A DNA stretch of 64,000 nt from Sedimenticola hydrogenitrophicus (GTDB lineage Bacteria; Pseudomonadota; Gammaproteobacteria; Chromatiales; Chromatiaceae): contig NZ_JAQGEI010000018.1 in NCBI RefSeq assembly GCF_029017505.1, positions 35,596-99,595 on the forward strand, written 5' to 3'. Below are positions 15,805 through 24,474 of the stretch, piece after piece. The notes below the pieces were generated by a model, which was not told where the DNA came from, ran no database searches, and saw only the letters and a program-made list of their open reading frames with translations. A program made the translations under genes and the position numbers. Position 1 is the stretch's first letter. Each line of letters begins with the position of its first letter.

Positions 15805-16815
15805 ATGAAAGTACTGGTTACCGGCGGTGCCGGTTACATCGGATCTCACACCTGTGTGGAGCTCCTGGAGGCCGGCCATCAGGTGGTGGTTATCGATAAC
15901 CTCTGCAACAGCAGCCGGATCTCCCTGGACCGGGTAGCCGCCATCACCGGTCGGCGCGTCTCTTTTGTCGAGGGGGATATCCGGGACCGGGAGACACTGA
16001 CCCGGCTCTTCTCCCGGGAGGGGATCGATGCCGTGATCCATTTTGCCGGCCTGAAGGCGGTTGGAGAGTCCGTCAAATTGCCGCTGGCCTATTACCAGAA
16101 CAATATCACCGGCAGCCTGACGCTACTGGAATCGATGGCGGCGGCGGGTATAAAGCGCCTGGTGTTCAGCTCCTCTGCGACGGTCTATGGTGATCCGGAC
16201 TCCCTGCCCATCCCCGAGGATTTCGCCCTGTCGGCATCCAATCCCTACGGTCGGTCAAAGTTGATGATCGAGGAGATGCTGCGGGATCTCCATGCTGCCG
16301 ATGATGCCTGGGATATCTCCATCCTGCGCTATTTCAACCCGGTGGGTGCCCATGAGAGCGGCCTGATCGGGGAAGACCCGGGCGGTATCCCGAATAACCT
16401 GATGCCCTGTATCTCACAGGTGGCAGCGGGCCGGCTGGAACGGTTGTCGATTTTTGGCGGCGATTATCCGACCGCCGATGGTACCGGGGTGCGGGACTAT
16501 ATTCACGTGGTCGATCTTGCCCGGGGGCATCTCGCGGCGCTGGATAAACTGGCCGGGCACCCCGGGGTGATCACCCATAATCTCGGAACCGGTCGTGGTT
16601 ACTCGGTGCTGGAGGTGGTGCGGGCATTTGAGCAGGCAAGCGGCCGGCCGGTGCCCTACCGGATTGGTGATCGCCGGCCCGGGGATATCGCTGCCTGCTA
16701 TGCCGACCCGGCGCGGGCGTCGGTCGAGCTCGGCTGGCGTGCGGAACGCGGACTGGAGCAGATGTGCCGGGACAGCTGGCGATGGCAGCGCGCCAATCCG
16801 GAAGGTTTCCAGTGA
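15805..16815 (+). CDS. galE: UDP-glucose 4-epimerase
   Basis: A 336-residue short-chain dehydrogenase/reductase of the extended class that interconverts UDP-glucose and UDP-galactose in the cytosol. The NAD-binding GGAGYIGS is at residues 7-14, the catalytic serines lie in FSSSATVYG (121-129), and the YxxxK is Y148-GRS-K152. Length is normal. The ATG at 15805 follows AGGATAATCC; the upstream in-frame start at 15778 lacks a ribosome site. It stands alone but probably feeds sugar nucleotides to the polysaccharide genes from 27 kb on. A MITE-like element follows its stop. Confidence 0.95.
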   Translation: MKVLVTGGAGYIGSHTCVELLEAGHQVVVIDNLCNSSRISLDRVAAITGRRVSFVEGDIRDRETLTRLFSREGIDAVIHFAGLKAVGESVKLPLAYYQNNITGSLTLLESMAAAGIKRLVFSSSATVYGDPDSLPIPEDFALSASNPYGRSKLMIEEMLRDLHAADDAWDISILRYFNPVGAHESGLIGEDPGGIPNNLMPCISQVAAGRLERLSIFGGDYPTADGTGVRDYIHVVDLARGHLAALDKLAGHPGVITHNLGTGRGYSVLEVVRAFEQASGRPVPYRIGDRRPGDIAACYADPARASVELGWRAERGLEQMCRDSWRWQRANPEGFQ

Positions 16816-16830
16816 TCCGATTTCCGCTAG

Positions 16831-17055
16831 GAGCCTGTCGGGTTTGACCGGCCGTAGCGAGGGAAAGCCGATTTGTTCCGCACATCCCTGTGCTTCACCC
16901 CTTCGGGGTTGGCACGTCAATCGCTCCCGGCGATTGAATGAGCCAGATTTTTCGATCTTTCGAGGCGAATAGTGGGCTTATTTAACGAGAAAGATCGGGA
17001 AATATGGCCAAATTCGGCTTTTCCGCAGTAGGTCAGTGTTAAACCCGACAGGCTC
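16831..17055. mobile_element. MITE-like element with CTAG flanks (225 bp)
   Basis: The ends GAGCCTGTCGGGTTT (16831-16845) and AAACCCGACAGGCTC (17041-17055) are perfect inverted repeats, both flanked by CTAG (16827-16830 and 17056-17059). Interior arms also pair (TTTTTCGATCTTTC with GAAAGATCGGGAAA; GGGAAAGCCGA with TCGGCTTTTCC). No ORF of note lies inside. The 4-bp CTAG fits a YTAR-type target duplication, although CTAG is itself palindromic. Confidence 0.8.
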
Positions 17056-17060
17056 CTAGG

Positions 17061-17270
17061 TTATGGTGCTGAATTCGATTTCCGGTAGATCAGCTCCACC
17101 TTCATCAGGATAGCCAGCACCATGAGGGCGACCCCTGTATTGAGCAGGGTCATCGATTCGAAACCGGCCAGGTAATAGAACCCCCCGAGTCTGGCCAGCC
17201 CCGCTATCAGGCAGACCAGAATACCGATTATTCCCGCGACCGTTCCAATGTTTGCCAAGAGTGTATTCAT
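17061..17270 (-). CDS. Small two-helix membrane protein
   Basis: A 69-residue protein with two strongly hydrophobic segments, roughly 5-28 (NIGTVAGIIGILVCLIAGLA) and 40-60 (TLLNTGVALMVLAILMKVEL), and a short charged tail. I do not recognise a named family. The ATG at 17270 is well supported by AAGGGGAGCGAG directly upstream; the longer frame to 17342 lacks a site. It is located between a MITE and the HPr-rel-A genes, divergent from them. Function unknown. Confidence 0.65.
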   Translation of the reverse strand: MNTLLANIGTVAGIIGILVCLIAGLARLGGFYYLAGFESMTLLNTGVALMVLAILMKVELIYRKSNSAP

Positions 17271-17584
17271 CTCGCTCCCCTTTGTGACCCGGAAGACAGA
17301 CGCGAGCGTCGATTGCACTAAATGATTGTGACCATAATACACTGAACAGGTAATCGACCGGCTGTCTAAGCGTAATCATAGGCAGCGAGCGTAAGGCTGC
17401 CCAGGAGTTTGTCGGTCAAACAGCCAGATCCACGCTCACAAGTAGTTGCATGTTTAGATGGCGTGGCCCTGCCGGGATAGCCGATCGACGGGACAGAACG
17501 ATAAAAACCGGGTATGCTAACAGCTGCTCCTGTTTGTATATAACTACTTGATATTACAGGTAACAGGTGATAGTGATCAGCGCT

Positions 17585-17902
17585 ATGAGTGGGATGGACC
17601 GAGCCGAAAAAATGGAGAGGAGATGGTTTGCCAATGCCCCGGAACAGTTTTGCTGGAGCATCTGGCCAGATGAGGAGGAGGCGGTACTTTTTCATCAGGG
17701 GTCCGGCGATACCCTGATGCTGAATCCTCTGGGTGAGTTTCTGCTCAAGCGGCTGCAGCTGGAACGCCAGACTCCCTCCGAGCTGATGCGATCCGCCGCC
17801 GATTACTTTGAGATTGACGCCAACGGCGAGTTGGCGGATGCCGTCCACCTCTCGCTGCTTACCTTCCGCTCCCTGGGCCTGGTTATCTCAGACTCGCTGT
17901 GA
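17585..17902 (+). CDS. PqqD-like protein of the HPr-rel-A system
   Basis: A small cytosolic protein (105 residues from this ATG; ATGs at 17594 and 17612 and a GTG at 17567 are also possible). The region ILFHQGSGDTLMLNPLGEFLLK-like (DEEEAVLFHQGSGDTLMLNP) and the following helix resemble PqqD, the peptide-binding fold (RiPP recognition element) that presents peptide substrates to modifying enzymes. The genomic context, with an HprK-related kinase overlapping its stop by 4 bp and then a nucleotidyltransferase, matches the cassette known as HPr-rel-A, whose function is unknown. It probably binds a peptide or protein leader for the kinase. Confidence 0.82.
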   Translation: MSGMDRAEKMERRWFANAPEQFCWSIWPDEEEAVLFHQGSGDTLMLNPLGEFLLKRLQLERQTPSELMRSAADYFEIDANGELADAVHLSLLTFRSLGLVISDSL

Positions 17903-18822
17903 AAGTAGCCGATCTCAGCCAGCGCGACATGGCCGGCCTATTGACCGGGAAGGGGTTACCGATACAGATCGGGCCTTTCTGGATCAATTTGCACTCCACT
18001 ATTCCCGATCTCCTGCGACACGTAACCTTTTTTTACGCCGGGTACGAGACCACGGAATCGGCGCGGTTCTTTGATTTTCATATCACGCTGAAAAACGCCG
18101 GCGGTCTGCGGCGCTGGGTAAAACCCCAGGTACATTTTCTGCTGGATGAATATGCCCCGTTCAAGCCGCTGCCCTATATCCATGCCTTCGCCATGTTCGA
18201 GTGGGGTCTCAACTGGTGCATCGCCACCACCGCGCATCGCTATCTGATTATCCACGCCGCGGTGCTCGAGAAAGCGGGCCGCGGGGTCATCATGCCGGGC
18301 GTGCCGGGCTCCGGTAAGAGTACGCTCTGTGCGGCCATGGCGCTGCGTGGCTGGCGCCTGTTGTCGGATGAGATGGTACTGCTGGATCCGGCAACACGGG
18401 AGATCACCCCGGTGCCGAGGCCCGTCAGCCTGAAAAATGAATCGATAGGGATTATTCGGGATTTCTCGGCTACGGCGGAAATCGGGCCGGCGGCGGAAGA
18501 TACGGCGAAGGGAACGGTGGCGCACCTGAAGCCATCGGAAACGAGCATCCGGCTGGCCAGGGCAACCAGCCGGCCGCATGCGATCGTGTTCCCTAAATAC
18601 CAAGCGGACAGCCGTACCCGTCTGACCGAGAAAGCCAAGAACAGCGCGCTACTGGAGATACAGGAGAACGCGTTCAACACCCATATCCTGGGTAAGGTCG
18701 GATTTGAGTCGGCAACATCACTGATCAACGGCTGTCCGGTCTTCTCGCTGGAGTATTCGCAACTGGAGGAGGCGTTGCCGATCATGGAACGGCTGGTTGC
18801 TGATTCGGAGGTCCCCGCCTGA
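17899..18822 (+). CDS. HprK-related kinase A
   Basis: A 307-residue protein resembling the P-loop half of HPr kinase/phosphorylase. Walker A is GVPGSGKST (134-142), preceded by HAAVLEKAGRGVIMPG as in HprK (H-A-x-x-V...G). A Walker-B-like strand LLSDEMVLLD is at 154-163. HprK phosphorylates a serine of HPr; no HPr gene is near, so the substrate must be another protein or peptide. The GTG start (17899) overlaps the PqqD-like stop, indicating translational coupling. HprK-like kinases of lasso-peptide clusters phosphorylate the precursor, so a similar role is an inference here. Confidence 0.88.
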   Translation: MKVADLSQRDMAGLLTGKGLPIQIGPFWINLHSTIPDLLRHVTFFYAGYETTESARFFDFHITLKNAGGLRRWVKPQVHFLLDEYAPFKPLPYIHAFAMFEWGLNWCIATTAHRYLIIHAAVLEKAGRGVIMPGVPGSGKSTLCAAMALRGWRLLSDEMVLLDPATREITPVPRPVSLKNESIGIIRDFSATAEIGPAAEDTAKGTVAHLKPSETSIRLARATSRPHAIVFPKYQADSRTRLTEKAKNSALLEIQENAFNTHILGKVGFESATSLINGCPVFSLEYSQLEEALPIMERLVADSEVPA

Positions 18823-18824
18823 TC

Positions 18825-19958
18825 ATGGCTGAGCCACTTATCGTACAGGTCCTGGTGTCACCGGAAAGGATAACCCGGTTCTCCGCGGCCGAATGGGATC
18901 TCCTGATGCGCCAGGCAAAGGCGGCAAACCTGCTTGCCCATCTTCACCAGGTGTTACAGGACCGGGTGCTGGGGGACGGCATACCGGAAGGGCCGGCCCA
19001 TCACCTGAGGGCCGCGAACCTGATCACCCAGCGGAGCGTACTGGCGGTCCGCTGGGAGATCTCGCAGCTGCAGGAGGCGCTGTACAGCCTCGCCATCCCT
19101 ATTGTCCTGCTCAAGGGGGCCGCCTATGTCATGGCGGATCTGCCGATCAGCCGCGGGCGGCTGTTTCATGATATCGATATCCTGGTGCCCAGGTCGGCGG
19201 TCGAGGATGTAGAGAAGCGACTGTTGACGTGGGGGTGGCGTACAACCCCTGGCAGCGCATACGATCAACGCTACTATCGTACCTGGATGCACGAAATCCC
19301 CCCGATGAGACATATCAAGCGCCAGACGGTGCTGGATATTCACCACTCAATCCTGCCGCTGACGGCGAGACTCAAGCCCGACCCGCAAAAACTCCTGGCG
19401 CAGGCAACCAACGATGGGGGGCAGGGGGATCTCTACTGGTTGTGTGACCTGGACCTGATCCTGCACAGCGCAACGCACCTGTTCCATGATGGCGAACTGG
19501 AGCATGGGCTGCGGGATCTGGTGGATATCGCCGAGCTGCTGCGGCACTTTGCGGGGCGAGCCGGCTTCTGGCCGGCGCTGTGTGACCGGGCGCAGGAGAT
19601 GGACTTGGTGCGTCCACTGATTTATGGGTTACGTTATGTCCAGCTCCTGTTGGCAGTGGACATTCCCGATGATGTGACATTGTGGATGCGTGACCGGCTT
19701 CCGGGGAGCTTGCTCGATTCGACCATGGACAGTCTGTTTCTCCGCGCCTTGCGACCGGATCATGCAAGTTGCGGGATGTGGGGCACCGGACTGGCGCGCT
19801 GGGCGCTCTATGTGCGTTCGCACTATCTGCGCATGCCGCTGAAACTGCTCATCCCCCATCTGGTGAGGAAGGCGCTGACCGGGGAAGATGAGGGGGAGCT
19901 GCCGGGGGAAGTACAGCGCTTTATCGCCAATAATCCGCGCAACCGGGATCCCGGCTGA
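18825..19958 (+). CDS. Nucleotidyltransferase-family protein (NTP_transf_5)
   Basis: A 377-residue protein of the family of putative nucleotidyltransferases that accompanies HprK-like kinases. The motif LLKGAAYVMADLPISRGRLF with HDIDILVP (about residues 95-125) contains the D-x-D pair expected to bind metal and nucleotide. A helical C-terminal half follows (DLVDIAELLRHF). It begins 2 bp after the kinase stop and closes the cassette. It may transfer a nucleotide or similar group to the kinase's product, but this is not shown for the family. It converges with the secreted-protein gene at 20009. Confidence 0.82.
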   Translation: MAEPLIVQVLVSPERITRFSAAEWDLLMRQAKAANLLAHLHQVLQDRVLGDGIPEGPAHHLRAANLITQRSVLAVRWEISQLQEALYSLAIPIVLLKGAAYVMADLPISRGRLFHDIDILVPRSAVEDVEKRLLTWGWRTTPGSAYDQRYYRTWMHEIPPMRHIKRQTVLDIHHSILPLTARLKPDPQKLLAQATNDGGQGDLYWLCDLDLILHSATHLFHDGELEHGLRDLVDIAELLRHFAGRAGFWPALCDRAQEMDLVRPLIYGLRYVQLLLAVDIPDDVTLWMRDRLPGSLLDSTMDSLFLRALRPDHASCGMWGTGLARWALYVRSHYLRMPLKLLIPHLVRKALTGEDEGELPGEVQRFIANNPRNRDPG

Positions 19959-20008
19959 CTTGAGCCTTATCCGGCACTCGCGGCCAGACAAAATCGTGCG
20001 ACAGACCG

Positions 20009-20608
20009 TCAGGCCCAGGTGCTGTTCAGGAACGACTGGAAGTCGGCGATTTGACCGCCCAACGTCGGATCGGCCCAGAGCGTCATTACCTGTTCCACGC
20101 TCAGGACGTAGTTGGAGTCAGTCATGGCATTCAACAGGGCGGTAATGATCAGGAACTCGTCACTGCTCCCGTCGGTGCAGAGTATTTCGTACATCGAGCG
20201 GTTGAGCGCGTCCTGCGGCCCGGAGAGGAAGTAATCGTTGAACAGAGCCCCTCCCTCGCATTTCCAGTTGCCATTGCCATTGCCGTTACCGTTGATACAG
20301 TCACTGCAGGAACTGGGTGGGGTGCCCTCCGGTGTGAAACCGGCCGCAATGGGCCAAGCCCCCGGGTTCTCCAGCCAGTACTCCGGGTTCAGCCCCAGAT
20401 TACATTCGCCACGATTCGGATCGGACAGGTTGCCGGAGAGCATATTCGAGAGGCAACCCACACCGAACACGGGGCGCGATACCACCGACATCAATACAGG
20501 GGAGGCGAGCAGGCTCGCCTTGGTAAATTGCCTGCGACTCGATGAGATGCCTTTCTCAATCGGACTATCCAACTTTGATTCCTTGTTTGTCTCTCGATTC
20601 TTCGACAT
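20009..20608 (-). CDS. Tat-like secreted Cys- and Gly/Asn-containing protein
   Basis: A 199-residue protein of unknown family. Residues 24-30 read SRRQFTK, close to the twin-arginine consensus, followed by a moderately hydrophobic stretch to about residue 49, so export through Tat is likely. The mature part has six cysteines (52, 69, 101, 104, 117, 144), an NG repeat (106-114) and YWLENPGAWP (77-86), reminiscent of the 'GYWKNHPEAWP' motif in many secreted proteins. The C-terminus is helical. Its stop is 50 bp from the convergent nucleotidyltransferase. It is a candidate substrate of the HPr-rel-A cassette, by proximity only. Confidence 0.75.
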   Translation of the reverse strand: MSKNRETNKESKLDSPIEKGISSSRRQFTKASLLASPVLMSVVSRPVFGVGCLSNMLSGNLSDPNRGECNLGLNPEYWLENPGAWPIAAGFTPEGTPPSSCSDCINGNGNGNGNWKCEGGALFNDYFLSGPQDALNRSMYEILCTDGSSDEFLIITALLNAMTDSNYVLSVEQVMTLWADPTLGGQIADFQSFLNSTWA

Positions 20609-21527
20609 TACTTGTTACTCTATGGTTATCTGAGCTTCAAATCGAGTTGCTTCTCGAGCCTGTTCCTGAGCTGGGCTCAGGATTGTCCCTCATGTTGTAG
20701 AAGGTAGCACTTATTCAGCGCTTGGAAAATGTTCGCGGAATAAGTGTAAAAATATCCAATAGAATCAAATAGTTCCTTATGGGTTTCAATGTCTCGGAGT
20801 AGGGTATTCGCGCACGATTATATAATCTCCCAAATAACCGGTGGTTAGCGACACCAGGCAACCAGTTATGCGGTTAAGGCATGGCAAGTTTTTAACCTGA
20901 CTTTAAGCACCGAAGTCGTAAACATTCCCCCACCTCTGCCTGTATTAGGCGGCCGCGCCAGCTGTCAATAGTAATGCAAATACCAAGCCACCAGATTTAT
21001 TGTAAATATTAACAATGGCTTGGAGAGTAGTTGTTTGTGAGCCCGGTGTACTGTGTAAAAAAAATCGACAGGTGTAGGGCGTAGCGGAATGAGTCAGGTT
21101 TCAAGTTGGTCTGGCTAAAACTTTCAGGGTGTTGCCGCCATCCGTGGCTAAACTATAAATGATTTTTACAACCGGTTGAAAAGGCCCGGGGAGTGGTTGG
21201 GTGGCTGGATGACGTGTATCCCCGTTGACCTTCGGCTGACGTGTGGTCCCGGTACGGATGGTTTTGGTTGTTCACGAACTGCGATACCTTTCTCGGCGCC
21301 TTAGGATTAATGCCTGCATAATCAACGAGATACCTATTTTCTGAAATGGGTTCACCGACTTGCCTAATGTGGCTGGAGAGAGTGTGTCCCGGATCAGGCG
21401 TGGGATGCCTGATGAAAAAATGGCAGTTAAATAAATCAACTTGCAATACATTCAAGTAGTTATAGAATGTTTCAGATATGGATTATTAAGAGAGCCGGTC
21501 GGTTCTCGTCAAGGCAGAAGCGGAACC
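20609..21527. other. Long gene-poor region
   Basis: More than 900 bp without a credible gene; short frames lack codon bias and homology. It holds a hairpin (TCCTGAGC, loop TGG, GCTCAGGA, 20664-20682). A possible sigma-70 promoter for the downstream LolA-like gene is present: TTGCAA at 21441-21446, a 16-bp spacer and TAGAAT at 21463-21468. The divergent promoter of the secreted-protein gene should also lie here. The middle is AT-rich. Confidence 0.45.
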
Positions 21528-22349
21528 ATGGTCACAAAAGGCATAGCCCGACGGATGATTGCAGCCTGTTTGCTGATTTCGCCTGTTGCCGTTCTTGGGA
21601 GTGAACCCTTGAGCAATGCTGAGGGGGCGGCGTTGGCCCAGGCGGTTTACGATCGACCCAATGGCAATGATTTAAGTGCCCTCGTGGTGATGACACTTCA
21701 GGGAAAGGAGAGTCAATCCAGACGGCGGGTGCTCTACAGCTACGCGAAGGAGAAGGGCGCCGGAGAGCGCTGGACCCTGATGCGCTTCATTCAGCCGGAT
21801 GATATCGCGGGAACCGGGCTGCTGACCCAGGATCACCCCGGGGATGCGAGTGATCAATGGCTCTATCTGCCGGCTCTGAAAAAGGTCCGGCGAATTTCAT
21901 CTTCACGAAAAGGCGGCCGCTTCGTCGGTTCCGACTTTTTTTATGAAGACCTGCTCGACAGGGAAGTCGACATGGATCATCACTACCTACAGGGTAAGGG
22001 CAGCGTGGGAAAGGTGCCCTGCGAGATCCTGGTCAGTACCCCCAGGGATCCGGATAACTCGGTCTATTCAAAACGGGTCAGCTGTATCTACCGCAAGATT
22101 CTGATCCCGTTGAAAGTGGAACTGTTCGAGCGGGGCAGGGAGAAACCGAGCAAAATGCTCTCCGCCAGAAGAATCAAGAAAATCCAGGGCTACTGGAGCA
22201 TCCTGGAGAGTACCATGTATGATCTGAACTCCGGGCACCGTACCCAGCTGCTGACCGAAAAGATCAAGTACGACCAGGGTCTGCCCGATCGGCTCTTCAC
22301 CCAACGTGATCTTACCGACGATACCAATGAAAAGGCCTACCGCCCCTAA
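21528..22349 (+). CDS. LolA-like outer-membrane lipoprotein-sorting protein
   Basis: A 273-residue periplasmic protein with an N-terminal signal peptide (IARRMIAACLLISPVAVLGSE). The mature part resembles the LolA-like proteins that accompany RND exporters. Hallmarks are SRRRVLYSYAKEKGAGERWTLMRF, the DQWLYLPALKKVRRISSSRK segment, and FVGSDFFYEDL. Such proteins are thought to carry hydrophobic molecules between membranes. The ATG at 21528 directly precedes the signal peptide; the open frame to 21441 is not needed. Its TAA stop (22347-22349) is also the duplicated target of a family-A MITE. Downstream come a barrel protein and an RND exporter. Confidence 0.85.
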   Translation: MVTKGIARRMIAACLLISPVAVLGSEPLSNAEGAALAQAVYDRPNGNDLSALVVMTLQGKESQSRRRVLYSYAKEKGAGERWTLMRFIQPDDIAGTGLLTQDHPGDASDQWLYLPALKKVRRISSSRKGGRFVGSDFFYEDLLDREVDMDHHYLQGKGSVGKVPCEILVSTPRDPDNSVYSKRVSCIYRKILIPLKVELFERGREKPSKMLSARRIKKIQGYWSILESTMYDLNSGHRTQLLTEKIKYDQGLPDRLFTQRDLTDDTNEKAYRP

Positions 22350-22560
22350 GGGCTCGCGCAAAAATAAGTTCCGGTATTCGGTCGCCACTGGACCCCGTCG
22401 GCGGCGTTACGCTTTTTGCCAAGGGAACGGCTTTGTCCATGGATGGACTTATGCCGCGGAGGCCATGGATGGCCGGGAGCGGCCATTGCCTGCAAAGCGT
22501 GCCTTGCCGACATGGCCCAGTGACGCCCTCGGTACTGCGGAATTATTCTTGCGCGAGCCC
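22350..22560 (+). mobile_element. Family-A MITE, full copy (211 bp), at a stop codon
   Basis: GGGCTCGCGCAA (22350-22361) and TTGCGCGAGCCC (22549-22560) form perfect inverted ends. The flanks are TAA (22347-22349) and TAA (22561-22563). The left TAA is the stop codon of the LolA-like gene, so the insertion kept the stop while separating this gene from the next. Nearly the same sequence as the reverse-oriented copy at 12639-12849. Confidence 0.92.
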
Positions 22561-22600
22561 TAAACCGGGGCAGTCATCTTGAACAGGGGAACCTAGCCGT

Positions 22601-24067
22601 ATGGCACACATCAATAATAAATTCGACAGCACCACGCTGTTGGCCTGGCTCTGTATTGCACTGTCGCCACTGGCCACGTCGGCCGCGGAACATGCGCCGG
22701 ATGAGGAGCTTTTGATCATTGAAGAGGAGCCGGCGATTGATCAAGGTCGGCCTGCCGTACCGTCGGAAGAGCTTTTGATCATTGAAGAGTCGGGGAGTGA
22801 CGGGATTCTGCTTGAGTCGGAAGAGCAGACGCCCATCCCGGAGAGTGACCAGGCTATTGCCGGGGACAGCGATCTCTCCCTCAAGCTGGATGAGTTGCGG
22901 GCCGAATACGGGGTGTTCAACCGTTCGGCCTCGAATGCCAATGGCCAGGGCTATCTGCATGGCCAGGCGACGGCGCTCTGGAGTCCCGCCGGTCGCTGGG
23001 ACCTGCAGGCCTCCGTCCGGCTGGACGGCTATTTCCAGCACGGCAGCCGGGATTGGGAACATGCCACGCTTGATTATGGCGAGACCTTCATCCGTTATCG
23101 TGCGGATAACTTCAGGCTGACCGCCGGGGCGCAGAAAATAGTCTGGGGGCGGATTGATGAATTTCCCCCTACCGATCGACTCAGTACCCACGACCTGACC
23201 CGCTATATCCTGGATGATCTGGCCGATCGCAAGCGGGCCTCGCCGGCGATCCGCTATGAACACTTCTTCGGCGAGAACAAACTGGACGTGGTCTTTCTAC
23301 CCTATTTCAGGGAAGCGGAGTTACCGGGGGTCGACAGTGTCTGGTTCCCGGTTGACCGGGAATCGGGCCAGATTTTTGGTTTGAAATCCACGCCGGCCAG
23401 TGCGGCACTGATCCAGAGTGCCCCGGTGGATGTCAAGGCGGCGGATTCGGATGGTGGTTTCGGTATTCGTTATAGCGGCACGGGGGAGGGGTTGGACTAC
23501 GCCCTGACCGTGCAGAAGGTCCGGCAATCGATCCCCTATTTCAGCTTCAACAGTTCCCGTGGGGTGCTCGAGGCAAGATACCCGCGCAGTTGGTTGCTCG
23601 GCGGCGATCTCGGTGTGGAGGCGCTGGGGGCGATCTGGCGTCTTGAGGCCGGCTGGCTGAGTGATGCCCCGGTTACCCGCACCGACGGCTCCTTCGATAC
23701 GGTCAGGAGCCTGAACTGGGGTGCCGGCGTGGAGTTCTTTCCGGGGGATGGCGATGCCCGGGTCAATCTGCAGTTGACCGGCATCAACCATCTCGATGCG
23801 CCGGCTGTCATAGACCGGACCGAGGTCTACCTGTTTGGCGGCTCGTTAGAGGTCCCCTTTGCCCGTGATCAATGGCGGGTGAAGGCGCGATTCTATAAGG
23901 GGCTGGATACCCATGATCTCTATCTCAATCCCGAAATTGCCTACACCGGCTGGGACTCCCAGGAGGTGTATCTGGAGGCGCACTACTTTGAGGGTTCCGC
24001 CGGTACGCCCGGCGCCTTCCATCAGGATAATTCACTGCTCGCCGTCGGGTGGCGAGCAAAGTTCTGA
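22601..24067 (+). CDS. Outer-membrane beta-barrel of an RND/LolA module (DUF1302-like)
   Basis: A 488-residue protein with a signal peptide (LLAWLCIALSPLATSAAE, cleavage near residue 29). An acidic linker carries two copies of EELLIIEE (35-42 and 56-63). From about residue 90 it is a long run of alternating beta strands ending in aromatic WRAKF, typical of an outer-membrane barrel. Segments such as AGAQKIVWGRIDEFPPTDRLS and DLTRYILDDL recall the DUF1302 family, often encoded beside RND exporters and LolA-like proteins. It probably forms the outer-membrane part of the export route. The gene is enclosed by MITE-like elements on both sides. Confidence 0.8.
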   Translation: MAHINNKFDSTTLLAWLCIALSPLATSAAEHAPDEELLIIEEEPAIDQGRPAVPSEELLIIEESGSDGILLESEEQTPIPESDQAIAGDSDLSLKLDELRAEYGVFNRSASNANGQGYLHGQATALWSPAGRWDLQASVRLDGYFQHGSRDWEHATLDYGETFIRYRADNFRLTAGAQKIVWGRIDEFPPTDRLSTHDLTRYILDDLADRKRASPAIRYEHFFGENKLDVVFLPYFREAELPGVDSVWFPVDRESGQIFGLKSTPASAALIQSAPVDVKAADSDGGFGIRYSGTGEGLDYALTVQKVRQSIPYFSFNSSRGVLEARYPRSWLLGGDLGVEALGAIWRLEAGWLSDAPVTRTDGSFDTVRSLNWGAGVEFFPGDGDARVNLQLTGINHLDAPAVIDRTEVYLFGGSLEVPFARDQWRVKARFYKGLDTHDLYLNPEIAYTGWDSQEVYLEAHYFEGSAGTPGAFHQDNSLLAVGWRAKF

Positions 24068-24088
24068 CCCCAAGATTTTATGAATTTG

Positions 24089-24391
24089 CCTGATTACCCA
24101 TCAGACTACTGCTAAAGTCAGATACCGTTTATAAAGCCGCGAATGAACGCGAATAAACGCAAATAACGCGGTTAATCCTGTTGGGGGAATGGCCGCTTCA
24201 TCCAGACCACGGTGCTTGCCGGTAACGTAGGATACCGGTGAGCTTGCGAACCGCATCGTTCGCGGTAGGGTTTGATGCGGTTCGTGCCTCACCGGCTTCC
24301 TACCCCGAGGAACGGGCTTATTCGTGTTCACTTGCGTTTATTCGCGGCTAAGGTTGTTCCTGATGATGGCTGAATTAGATGGGTAATAAGG
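24089..24391. mobile_element. Family-C palindromic element (303 bp)
   Basis: The left end is CCTGATTACCCATC (24089-24102) and the right end is GATGGGTAATAAGG (24378-24391). A second nested pair is CGCGAATGAACGCGAATAAA (about 24138) against TTGCGTTTATTCGCGG (about 24332), and a central pair is built from ACCGGTGAGCTTGCGAACCG and CGGTTCGTGCCTCACCGG. No ORF for a transposase is present. It separates the barrel gene from the RND gene. Related ends are at 54526 and 63341. Confidence 0.75.
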
Positions 24392-24433
24392 TAGATTTGT
24401 GCAGAGGTCGTGCCGAATTTGAATCAATATTGC

Positions 24434-24468
24434 AGGAGTGTATTCCAATGACCTGGTCTCACATCTGA
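24434..24468 (+). promoter_or_regulatory. Strong ribosome site with six-codon leader ORF
   Basis: AGGAG at 24434-24438 stands 9 nt before ATG 24448, which opens MTWSHI and stops at TGA 24466-24468. The RND gene starts 6 nt later at 24475 in the same frame and has no ribosome site of its own. This is either a leader peptide coupled to the main ORF or a start region cut off by a nonsense mutation. Confidence 0.55.
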
Positions 24469-24474
24469 CTTCGC

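Noticed and set aside
22306..22563. 85-codon frame through the family-A element
   Set aside because: Similar frames (containing GSRKNKF and LFLREP) appear in the other copies only because the repeat is the same; there is no start signal and the frame is broken in the shortened copy.
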